NCBI GenBank assembly: GCA_964579855.1
Contig: CAZOIM010000210.1
Span: forward strand, 1-6,506
Reading direction: 5' to 3'
DNA: 6,506 nt
From: JADGQA01 sp964579855
Lineage (GTDB): Bacteria > Bacteroidota > Ignavibacteria > UBA10030
The first letter of the stretch is position 1; each line of letters begins with the position of its first letter. Under the pieces are notes generated by a model. It saw only the letters and a list, made by a program, of their open reading frames with translations. It was not told the origin of the DNA and made no database searches. Below are positions 1 to 5,408 of the stretch, in pieces. Made by a program: the position numbers and the translations under genes.

Positions 1-161
1 TTAAGCCGATGTTCCGTCAGCTGCGCAGTATCACCGTGGAAATATGCGATGACTGCAAAATGGTTTTTGTTCGAATCCAATATCGGCTGGAAACCGGCTA
101 AACCAAACCAAGAGAGAATTACCGAGAGGAGGATTATTGTGCGTGAACGAGGTGTGATCAT
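1..161 (-). CDS. N-terminal fragment of a secreted protein, possibly a GH18 chitinase-like glycosidase (runs off the left edge)
   Basis: An open minus-strand frame runs from the ATG at 161-159 to the window edge, giving 53 residues. The protein begins MITPRSR, a basic n-region, followed by the hydrophobic stretch TIILLSVILSWFGLAG (residues 8-23). This looks like a Sec signal peptide, and no lipobox cysteine is visible. The mature start then reads FAVIAYFHGDGTQLTEHRL (residues 35-53). That resembles the first beta-strand of glycoside hydrolase family 18 domains, where a hydrophobic strand ending in (I/V)xYY/F is followed by a short loop and then 'xLTHIxYxF'. The catalytic DxxDxDxE motif would lie outside the window, so the family call is inference. 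The frame stays open upstream to 260, but no better start is seen. The Shine-Dalgarno match before 161 is weak (AGG about 4 bases away). The gene follows the methyltransferase after 147 bases. Confidence 0.5.
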   Translation of the reverse strand, partial: MITPRSRTIILLSVILSWFGLAGFQPILDSNKNHFAVIAYFHGDTAQLTEHRL

Positions 162-308
162 GGCCCTGGTCAGCTTGAACTCTGGTGAATCCGTGGTAGG
201 GCTAAGGTAGGAACCAACAACTGAAAAGGCAAGAATCGAAGTATTGGAGGGGTGTCTGAACTATCCCGATTCTATCCGGATGGAAGTGGTTAGCTCCGGG
301 ATGCAGTA
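162..308. other. Intergenic stretch between the methyltransferase and the left-edge gene
   Basis: These 147 bases separate the methyltransferase stop codon from the start of the left-edge gene. I see no convincing terminator hairpin with a T-run. There is one weak promoter-like pair on the minus strand (TTGCCT at 232-227 and TACCTT at 209-204, 17-base spacer). Some upstream control element for the left-edge gene may lie here, but nothing is specific enough to name. Confidence 0.4.
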
Positions 309-1049
309 CTATTTTCGAACTCTTCCGAGATGGAGAAAGAGAGGGAACACGAATCGTTTCTTGCCCTCGTTACCCCACGATGCTCGAATCTGCGCGACAA
401 CTTCCTGAAAGGCACCGTCACCTTCCTGTCGTATCATGGTTTGCAGAGCCGACCAGGTCCGAAGATGACCGACGAGCTCTTCACGGTCCCACTCCGCGAT
501 GATTTCAAATTCCGGAGCAGGAATCCGATCGAATTCAAAAGGCAAGTCCTTATAGTGCGTGTAAACGTGTTTTCGTTCAGGCTCCCAATACCGAGCGAGG
601 ATGTCATAATTCCAGTGGCGGACAAGAGCATCGATTGGCGAATTGCAGTAGGCGAGGTCGTATCCCCAGATAGCAATCACAGCTCCCCTGCGTGCCACTC
701 GCTGCGCCTCCCGGAAAAAACGTGGACCGTCGAACCAGTGATAGGCCTGCGCAACTGTGATGAGATCGAAAGAATTTTCGTCAAACGGAGTCTGTTCGGC
801 GCGGCAGACGGCGTATTCTATATTGTCCAATCGAACCGCATGGCTCAGCTGACGTGCACTGATGTCAATGGCCGAGACTGTCCGAAAATGCAACGCGAGC
901 GTCCCTGCGACCTGTCCGTTGCCGGTTGCGCAATCAAGGGCAAATTTTTTTTGATGAACGAAGTTCAGAATGAAGTCATACATCCCAGAAGGGTATGCAG
1001 GTCGGTATTTCGCGTAGAGTCCTGCCTGGGTCGAGAAAAGATCTTTCAC
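309..1049 (-). CDS. Class I SAM-dependent methyltransferase (Methyltransf_11 type)
   Basis: The 246-residue protein starts at GTG (1049-1047), preceded by a good Shine-Dalgarno GAGGAG at 1060-1055. The N-terminus DLFSTQAGLYAKYRPAYP is typical of the small-molecule methyltransferase group that includes trans-aconitate methyltransferase and yeast Crg1/Tmt1-like proteins. The SAM-binding motif I is ALDCATGNGQVA (residues 37-48). The acidic end of strand 2 is AIDIS (60-64), and the motif-IV region is FDLITVAQAYHWFD (94-107). The C-terminal third (about 135-246), rich in aromatic and charged residues, is the likely substrate-recognition part. The length is normal for a cytosolic, stand-alone enzyme. 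The substrate cannot be read from the sequence. It lies 87 bases downstream of the Rho-N-like gene, and its start region is unusually structured (see the leader entry). Confidence 0.9.
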   Translation of the reverse strand: MKDLFSTQAGLYAKYRPAYPSGMYDFILNFVHQKKFALDCATGNGQVAGTLALHFRTVSAIDISARQLSHAVRLDNIEYAVCRAEQTPFDENSFDLITVAQAYHWFDGPRFFREAQRVARRGAVIAIWGYDLAYCNSPIDALVRHWNYDILARYWEPERKHVYTHYKDLPFEFDRIPAPEFEIIAEWDREELVGHLRTWSALQTMIRQEGDGAFQEVVAQIRASWGNEGKKRFVFPLFLHLGRVRK

Positions 1050-1066
1050 ACGGTCTCCTCACCGTG
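1049..1066 (-). promoter_or_regulatory. Hairpin presenting the methyltransferase ribosome binding site in its loop
   Basis: On the minus strand, CACGGT (1066-1061) can pair perfectly with ACCGTG (1054-1049). The six loop bases GAGGAG (1060-1055) are the Shine-Dalgarno sequence. The last base of the 3' arm is the first base of the GTG start codon. A 6-bp stem at this position could modulate translation initiation. Pairing is seen directly in the sequence; a regulatory role is inference. Confidence 0.4.
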
Positions 1067-1070
1067 CAAG

Positions 1071-1090
1071 ATTCACGGTCTCCCGTGAAT
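1071..1090 (-). promoter_or_regulatory. Perfect 8-bp hairpin with GAGA tetraloop in the methyltransferase leader
   Basis: ATTCACGG (1090-1083) and CCGTGAAT (1078-1071) on the minus strand are exact reverse complements around the loop GAGA, which fits the GNRA tetraloop pattern. It lies four bases upstream of the RBS hairpin. Its 3' arm, extended by one base (ACCGTG, 1079-1074), can alternatively pair with CACGGT (1066-1061), so the two hairpins compete with a third structure. No T-run follows, so it is not a classical intrinsic terminator. It could be an mRNA stabiliser, a translational switch or an operator-like inverted repeat in DNA. Confidence 0.45.
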
Positions 1091-1136
1091 GCATCCTGCA
1101 CGAACAGCGTTCATCTCCGGGCTGCTTCGTTCGGAA

Positions 1137-1466
1137 TCATTCCTCTTTGAGAGATTTACGGATCTTCCTTTTGAGATCGTGTATTTGCCGTCGTATAGCT
1201 CTCAAGTGTTTGTAATCGTGTTTCACGAGCGTGGCAGACCGCTCGATCTTGAGTTTCTTGATCTCGGCTTTGACCGCGCTCTTGTTGATTCCTACGACCT
1301 TGTGGTGTGCGTGCGTTTCGATACCGAGAGCCTTGCACAGAGCAGGAAGAAGTTGCTCCTTATGCATGACCAGATGCCCCTTTGTCGCCTCGTGATCAAT
1401 ACCATCTGCTATCTTTCGAAGTTGGACAACGGTCATCTTGCTGAGTTCTTCATACGTATACGCCAT
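1137..1466 (-). CDS. Small basic protein with Rho N-terminal (SAP-like) domain and helical basic tail
   Basis: The 109-residue protein starts at ATG 1466-1464, with AAGGAG seven bases upstream. Residues 7-50 (ELSKMTVVQLRKIA, then HKEQLLPALCKALGI) have the helix-turn-helix pattern of the Rho_N/SAP-like fold, a small RNA- or DNA-binding module. 'MTVxQLRxIA...MHKEQL' matches my recollection of a short bacterial family annotated as Rho termination factor N-terminal-domain proteins. Residues 61-107 are rich in Lys, Arg and His with a heptad-like pattern (VKAEIKKLKIER, LRAIRRQIHDLKRKIRK), suggesting a positively charged coiled coil or long helix. No signal peptide or membrane segment is visible. 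It lies 52 bases downstream of the membrane protein gene and may be co-transcribed with it. Nucleic-acid binding is inferred; the actual role is unknown. It is not Rho itself, since the ATPase domain is absent. Confidence 0.82.
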   Translation of the reverse strand: MAYTYEELSKMTVVQLRKIADGIDHEATKGHLVMHKEQLLPALCKALGIETHAHHKVVGINKSAVKAEIKKLKIERSATLVKHDYKHLRAIRRQIHDLKRKIRKSLKEE

Positions 1467-1518
1467 ATGTTCACTCCTTGCGATAGTATCACGTGGTGTG
1501 TTTGTACAGGCGGGCTAC

Positions 1519-2382
1519 CTACTTCTGCGTTGATTGTCCCTTCTTGCGAAGAAAGGTTTTTTGCCAGAGTTCTCCCATCCACGAGCCGAGAAGAGAGAGT
1601 AAGAAAAAGAAAACGAGGGTCGTCACATTGTCACGCACTTGCAGGTGAAACGTTCCACCGCGGAGCACTCGCGCCAACTCACTCATGAGAACTGCGAGAA
1701 CGATGAATCCGAGGCTTCCGACGACCGGTTCCCAGATCGTGACGCCCTTGGACATAAATCCCGCCAATCCGGCCGTAATGATAATACCGGCAAATACCCA
1801 GGTCCCACTAAACATCCTCTGAGCGTGGGCAGGAAAGCCGCTCGAAAATGCTCCTCCGAACAGGTAAAGGGGGACGAGATACAGAACGATATACATGATC
1901 ATCGTAACGACGACCCAAACCCATTGGAATTTTCCCAATGGGATGCTGCCTTCCACCGATTCTTCACGGTGTTCCGAACTCTGTTGCAGCAATTCTCCGC
2001 AGACAGCCCCGACGAGCGAAAACGCGAAGAATACTCCCAGCACCAGCGAGAAGTTGTAGAATTGGAACGAAAGAAACTGACCGGACAATGCGCGTTCAAG
2101 GGAACGGACAAGGAACATCAGAACGACGGCGCCGACGGATGAAAGAACCGGCTCCCAGACCGTAACGCCTTTGGATTTGAAGCTTGCATACGCGGAAACT
2201 AGAAAGATGCCGCCGAGAAACCAGATCGCGAGTAGCGAATTGTCGAACTTGGTGGAAACGTGTGGCCTTAGGACTGAACCGATGAGATAGATCGGAAGGA
2301 AATAGAATACCGCATAGAGACCAAGTGTAATCCATACCCACTTCCACTCAAGCTTCTTAAAGCTAAGAAGGGAATCGGCCAT
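1519..2382 (-). CDS. Eight-helix integral membrane protein made of two homologous four-helix halves; function unknown
   Basis: The 287-residue protein starts at ATG 2382-2380 with AAAGGAGA seven bases upstream. I count four hydrophobic segments per half, at about 16-36, 51-67, 80-95 and 110-128, then 155-176, 194-209, 219-238 and 251-270. The halves are clear duplicates. SKGVTVWEP (70-78) matches SKGVTIWEP (211-219), YLIG (32-35) matches YLFG (173-176), and CGELLQQ (128-134) matches MGELWQK (269-275), all offset by 141 residues. Each half begins with a Trp-rich stretch (WKWVW, QWVWV), and a charged linker (about 133-150) joins them. The tail RKKGQSTQK is basic and probably cytoplasmic. I do not recognise the family. 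The conserved loop F(K/M)SKGVT(V/I)WEP sits between helices 2 and 3 of each half and may be functional. A candidate promoter lies upstream at 2526-2554. Confidence 0.85.
   Translation of the reverse strand: MADSLLSFKKLEWKWVWITLGLYAVFYFLPIYLIGSVLRPHVSTKFDNSLLAIWFLGGIFLVSAYASFKSKGVTVWEPVLSSVGAVVLMFLVRSLERALSGQFLSFQFYNFSLVLGVFFAFSLVGAVCGELLQQSSEHREESVEGSIPLGKFQWVWVVVTMIMYIVLYLVPLYLFGGAFSSGFPAHAQRMFSGTWVFAGIIITAGLAGFMSKGVTIWEPVVGSLGFIVLAVLMSELARVLRGGTFHLQVRDNVTTLVFFFLLSLLGSWMGELWQKTFLRKKGQSTQK
1725..1752. repeat. Direct repeat copy 1 inside the duplicated membrane protein gene
   Basis: This 28-base stretch matches 2148-2175 at 24 of 28 positions and encodes the second copy of the SKGVT(V/I)WEP loop. 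The 423-base spacing equals 141 codons, the protein repeat period. It marks the best preserved DNA trace of the internal duplication and is not a mobile element. Confidence 0.7.
2148..2175. repeat. Direct repeat copy 2 inside the duplicated membrane protein gene
   Basis: This is the partner of 1725-1752 with four single-base differences. It encodes the first copy of the loop (residues 70-78 region). Confidence 0.7.
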
Positions 2383-2484
2383 GAATGCATCTCCTTTCGT
2401 TTAGTGGAATGTCCTCTTTCGTCGGATTCACGACGCGAATGGCTTTTGCAATGAACCAATGCGTTGAGCCTTTTTGAACGAAGT

Positions 2485-2500
2485 CGAACTGTTGAGTTCG
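2485..2500 (-). promoter_or_regulatory. Small perfect inverted repeat in the leader of the membrane protein gene
   Basis: The arms CGAACT (2485-2490) and AGTTCG (2495-2500) are exact reverse complements around a four-base loop. If the upstream promoter candidate is real, this lies in the 5' untranslated leader. It could equally be a weak operator or chance. No T-run follows on the minus strand. Confidence 0.25.
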
Positions 2501-2525
2501 TGTCCGGATTGTATCAGAACAACCA

Positions 2526-2554
2526 AGAATACCGATTGCTGACCAGATTATCAA
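2526..2554 (-). promoter_or_regulatory. Candidate sigma70-type promoter for the membrane protein and Rho-N-like genes
   Basis: On the minus strand TTGATA (2554-2549) and TATTCT (2531-2526) are separated by 17 bases, close to the TTGACA-17-TATAAT consensus. Transcription would start about 135 bases before the ATG at 2382. The organism's sigma-factor preference is unknown, so this is a consensus match only. Confidence 0.35.
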
Positions 2555-2670
2555 GCACGTCAGCTCGTACTCTGTGCGAAGTCATTGATTTTTGTGGATG
2601 GCAATCCGCCTCGGCAGATACGGCGAATCTCACATTTCACACCGGCCTGCATTCGGATAATCTCCCGAAA

Positions 2671-4791
2671 TTACGCGAGTTCTTCAACAGGCAATTTGCG
2701 TACCCTCTTGCCTGTTGCGGAGAATATAGCATTGCATACTGCGGGCGCCACTGGGGGAACGCCTGGTTCTCCGATTCCGCCCAACTCTTCATAACTATTG
2801 ACAATATGTACTTCGACAATCGGCATTTCGTCGATTGTCAAAATGGGGTACCCGTCGAAGTTACTCTGCTTGGTTCGGCCGTTCTCAATGGTGATCTCAC
2901 CTTTCAGGGCCGCACTCAGTGCGAGGACGACGGCACCCTCCATTTGGGCCTCGAGCGTATTGGGGGCGACGGCGATTCCGCAGTCGACGGCAATCACGAT
3001 CCGATGCACTTTTACTTTTCCCTTTTCGACGGAGACCTCTGCAACTTCAGCGACGTGTGATCCGAAGCAGGATGCGCAGGCAATTCCGCGCCCTACGCCT
3101 TTCGGCAGTGGTTTTGTCCAACCGGACTTTTCTGCTACCGTTTCGATTACCTTTTTTAATCTCGGAGACTTATCGATCATCGCCAACCTGAATTCCAACG
3201 GATCCTTCCTGGCCAAATGTGCGAGTTCGTCGATGAAGGATTCTACAACAAAAATATTTTGGGAACGATACACTGAGCGCCACGCACCGATGGGTACAGC
3301 CGTGTTGGCCATCACGTAACTCACCGATCGATTCGGAATATTGTACGGCATTTCCGTTGCGCCGCTGAGCGCACTCCGATCCATGCCATCTTTGAATCGG
3401 TCCGGCGAGCGCTGTCCGCCGATCGAAGGGCCGATCATCTTGTGTGTCCACGCGATGAGACGTCCGTTGCCATCGACGGCTCCGCTCAATTGGTGCCGGC
3501 TTGCAGGCCGGTAGAAGTCATGCATCATATCGTCTTCGCGCGTCCAGACAAGCTGCACTGGCACCCCTGCAACTTTCGATATCTTCACGGCCTCTTCGAC
3601 GTAATCGTTGTCAAGCCTTCTCCCGAATCCCCCTCCGATGAGAGTAACGTGCACGATAACGTTTTCCTTCGGAAGTCCGGTGATCTCTGACGCAACATTC
3701 TGAGCTGATTGCGGGTTCTGTGAAGGGACCCAGATTTCGCAGCTTCCGGATCTCACATCGGCCAGACAATTCATGGGTTCCATGGGTGAGTGGGACACGA
3801 ATGGGAGTTCGTAGACAGCCTCAATCTTTTTCGCTTCGTTCGACAAGGCCCTGGACGCGTCGCCTTCGTGTTCTGCCTCTACGCCTGCTCTTGAAGAGTA
3901 CTCTTCGAACATCGTCCGGATTTTCTCGCTGCTCAGCGAAGAGTTTGGGCCGCTGTTCCATTTGATGTCGAGCGCATCGCGCCCCTGCATTGCCGCCCAG
4001 GTCGAGTCCGCAAGAACAGCAACGCCATTGTCGATTTGAATAATGTTGCGCACACCCGGAACGGCCTTTGCTTTCGTTGCATCAAAACTTGCGACGTTGC
4101 CACCAAAGACCGAGGACCGGGCGAGCGTTGCATACAACATCCCGGGAATCTTTGTGTCGATTCCGAACATGGCCTTCCCCGTCGATCGATCGGAAGTCGG
4201 AATCTGTTTCACCCACGTTCCGACAATCTTGAACTCTTTTGGATCCTTGAGAGGAGGATTCTGGGGAACAGGTACATTTGCCGCATCGTTGGCCAACGCT
4301 CCGAACGTCAATGATCGTTTTGTTGGCTTGTGTATGACCTTTCCACCATCTGCATAACACGTTGACTTGTTCACATTCCACCTGGAAGCGGCGGCGGCAA
4401 TAAGCATTTCTCGCGCAGTAGCTCCAGCTTTGCGAAGCTTATCCCAGGACGTTCTGACTCCCGTGCTTCCACCGGTGCCCTGGCTTCCATACTTATCCGG
4501 GTAAGCATCCGCTTGCTCAACTTTAATCGAGTTCCAGTCTGCTTCCAGTTCTTCAGCGATCATCATCGGGAAATACGTTCGCGCACCCTGACCCATATCG
4601 GATTTTGCGACCGTGACCGTCACTGTACCACTTGGGTCGATCCTAAGCCAAACATTCGGTGCAAACGAATCGGAAGGAGTATTGGAATGAAATTCGCTCT
4701 TGCTCGATGGGATATAGAAGCTAAGGACGAGACCTGCACCTGCTCCGCCAGCGATCTTGAGGAAATTGCGTCGATTGACGGAGGTCATCAT
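2671..4791 (-). CDS. iorB: Molybdopterin-binding large subunit of a xanthine dehydrogenase-family oxidoreductase (IorB-like, Tat-exported)
   Basis: The 706-residue protein is of normal length for IorB-type subunits. Residues 5-30 form a twin-arginine signal (VNRRNFLKIAGG plus a hydrophobic stretch), so the folded, cofactor-loaded enzyme is probably exported to the periplasm. Family motifs in order are DMGQGAR (65-71), EPMN (338-341), the molybdenum-cofactor motif GGGFGRR (386-392), GAWRSV (502-507), VDCG (602-605) and GGIGEPGVPP (671-680). In the last motif Glu675 matches the catalytic glutamate of molybdenum hydroxylases. Such enzymes hydroxylate aldehydes or N-heterocycles using water oxygen and pass electrons to the [2Fe-2S] partner. 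The substrate cannot be deduced. The start overlaps the partner's stop by four bases. Two adjacent ATG codons (4791 and 4788) follow AAGGAGG with spacings of 6 and 9, so either may be used. The gene symbol reflects family likeness, not proven isoquinoline activity. Confidence 0.93.
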   Translation of the reverse strand: MMTSVNRRNFLKIAGGAGAGLVLSFYIPSSKSEFHSNTPSDSFAPNVWLRIDPSGTVTVTVAKSDMGQGARTYFPMMIAEELEADWNSIKVEQADAYPDKYGSQGTGGSTGVRTSWDKLRKAGATAREMLIAAAASRWNVNKSTCYADGGKVIHKPTKRSLTFGALANDAANVPVPQNPPLKDPKEFKIVGTWVKQIPTSDRSTGKAMFGIDTKIPGMLYATLARSSVFGGNVASFDATKAKAVPGVRNIIQIDNGVAVLADSTWAAMQGRDALDIKWNSGPNSSLSSEKIRTMFEEYSSRAGVEAEHEGDASRALSNEAKKIEAVYELPFVSHSPMEPMNCLADVRSGSCEIWVPSQNPQSAQNVASEITGLPKENVIVHVTLIGGGFGRRLDNDYVEEAVKISKVAGVPVQLVWTREDDMMHDFYRPASRHQLSGAVDGNGRLIAWTHKMIGPSIGGQRSPDRFKDGMDRSALSGATEMPYNIPNRSVSYVMANTAVPIGAWRSVYRSQNIFVVESFIDELAHLARKDPLEFRLAMIDKSPRLKKVIETVAEKSGWTKPLPKGVGRGIACASCFGSHVAEVAEVSVEKGKVKVHRIVIAVDCGIAVAPNTLEAQMEGAVVLALSAALKGEITIENGRTKQSNFDGYPILTIDEMPIVEVHIVNSYEELGGIGEPGVPPVAPAVCNAIFSATGKRVRKLPVEELA

Positions 4792-5258
4792 AGCGAACCT
4801 CCTTTCGTTGCGGCAAAGTGTATTGCCTTTCGAACCCGCTTATAGGTGCCGCATCTGCAAAGGTTGCCGGAGATCGCGTCATTGATGTCGGAATCGGTGG
4901 GATATTTCTTCTGTTTCAAAAGAGCGACGGCGGACATGATCATTCCAGATTGACAATACCCGCACTGAGGAACATCTTCTTCAATCCATGCCTCCTGAAC
5001 GGGATGGAGATGCCCATGCTGTTCAAGCCCTTCGATCGTCAGAATCGTTTTACCGGCACACGTGGAAACTGGTGTTGCACACGACCGCGCTGCTTCACCG
5101 TCAATGTGGACTGTGCATGAACCGCAAGCGCCGACGCCGCAACCATATTTGGTACCGGTCAACCCCAGAGTATCTCTGAGAATCCAGAGAAGCGGGGTGT
5201 CAGGTTGCACATCGAGTGTATTTTTGATTCCGTTGACGGTCAAACTGATTGTCGCCAT
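4788..5258 (-). CDS. iorA: [2Fe-2S]-binding small subunit of the xanthine dehydrogenase-family oxidoreductase (IorA-like)
   Basis: This 156-residue protein carries two [2Fe-2S] clusters. The plant-ferredoxin-type cluster uses Cys40, Cys45, Cys48 and Cys60 (KYGCGVGACGSCTV...RSC). The helical C-terminal cluster uses Cys99, Cys102, Cys134 and Cys136 (QCGYCQSGM...GNLCRCGTY). It relays electrons from the molybdenum site of the large subunit to an outside acceptor. I chose the ATG at 5258 (MATISLTVNG) because GGAGG lies six bases upstream. The longer frame starting at 5291 adds eleven residues without family support. No signal peptide is present, so it probably travels through the Tat system bound to its partner. 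Its stop overlaps the large subunit start as ATGA, and its last codons (KGGSL) encode the partner's Shine-Dalgarno sequence, which implies translational coupling. No FAD subunit gene is adjacent on the sequenced side. Confidence 0.93.
   Translation of the reverse strand: MATISLTVNGIKNTLDVQPDTPLLWILRDTLGLTGTKYGCGVGACGSCTVHIDGEAARSCATPVSTCAGKTILTIEGLEQHGHLHPVQEAWIEEDVPQCGYCQSGMIMSAVALLKQKKYPTDSDINDAISGNLCRCGTYKRVRKAIHFAATKGGSL
4798..4804 (-). promoter_or_regulatory. Ribosome binding site of the large subunit, embedded in the small subunit gene
   Basis: AAGGAGG on the minus strand is read as part of the KGG codons of the small subunit and lies six bases before the first ATG of the large subunit. 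It supports re-initiation at the ATGA overlap. Confidence 0.75.
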
Positions 5259-5264
5259 AGCAAT

Positions 5265-5270
5265 CCTCCC
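5265..5270 (-). promoter_or_regulatory. Ribosome binding site that fixes the small subunit start
   Basis: GGGAGG on the minus strand ends six bases before the ATG at 5258, favouring this start over the upstream ATG codons near 5291-5286. Confidence 0.75.
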
Positions 5271-5308
5271 TCCGTGTTGCTCAAACATCATGAGAAATCA
5301 GAATCACA

Positions 5309-5408
5309 NNNNNNNNNNNNNNNNNNNNNNNNNNNNNNNNNNNNNNNNNNNNNNNNNNNNNNNNNNNNNNNNNNNNNNNNNNNNNNNNNNNNNNNNNNNN
5401 NNNNNNNN
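5309..5408. other. Assembly gap of 100 unknown bases
   Basis: Positions 5309-5408 are all N. Exactly 100 N is the usual placeholder for a scaffold gap of unknown length, so distance and even adjacency of the flanking contigs are not certain. It removes the C-terminus of the phosphatase and possibly other genes. Confidence 0.97.

Larger units (their letters stand above)
2383..2670. other. Intergenic region between the oxidoreductase large subunit and the membrane protein gene
   Basis: These 288 bases hold no believable gene; short open frames here lack ribosome binding sites and family features. A sigma70-like promoter candidate (2526-2554) and a small hairpin (2485-2500) lie on the path to the membrane protein start. 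I find no classical GC-hairpin plus T-run terminator after the oxidoreductase stop at 2671. Confidence 0.5.

Noticed and set aside
204..232. Minus-strand TTGCCT-17-TACCTT pair upstream of the left-edge gene
   Set aside because: Only about half of the consensus positions match, which is expected by chance in a stretch of this length.
952..964. Run of T on the plus strand resembling a terminator tail
   Set aside because: It is inside the methyltransferase coding region (Lys codons of HQKK and neighbours) with no preceding GC hairpin.
330..1088. 252-residue plus-strand open frame
   Set aside because: It lies antisense to the well-supported methyltransferase, and its translation has no recognisable domain and an unnatural composition. 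It is a shadow of the coding pattern on the other strand.
1095..1135. Imperfect hairpin between the Rho-N-like gene and the methyltransferase
   Set aside because: The stem is short with a bulge and a 12-base loop, and no T-run follows on the minus strand, so it does not qualify as a terminator.
1089..1688. 199-residue plus-strand open frame
   Set aside because: It is antisense to the Rho-N-like gene and the end of the membrane protein gene, both of which have good RBS and family features. No motif is visible in the plus-strand translation.
1639..2142. 167-residue plus-strand open frame
   Set aside because: Its charged, low-hydrophobicity translation is what antisense reading of a membrane protein gene gives; there is no RBS or domain.
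2268..2554. Two 63-residue minus-strand frames in and near the intergenic region
   Set aside because: They overlap the start of the membrane protein gene in other frames, lack ribosome binding sites and have no recognisable content.
2464..3060. 198-residue plus-strand open frame covering the intergenic region and the end of the large subunit gene
   Set aside because: Most of it is antisense to the conserved C-terminal part of the oxidoreductase, including its catalytic Glu region; no family features.
5259..5291. Longer start for the [2Fe-2S] subunit at 5291
   Set aside because: The extra eleven residues are not part of the family, and the GGAGG site six bases before 5258 would fall inside the coding region.
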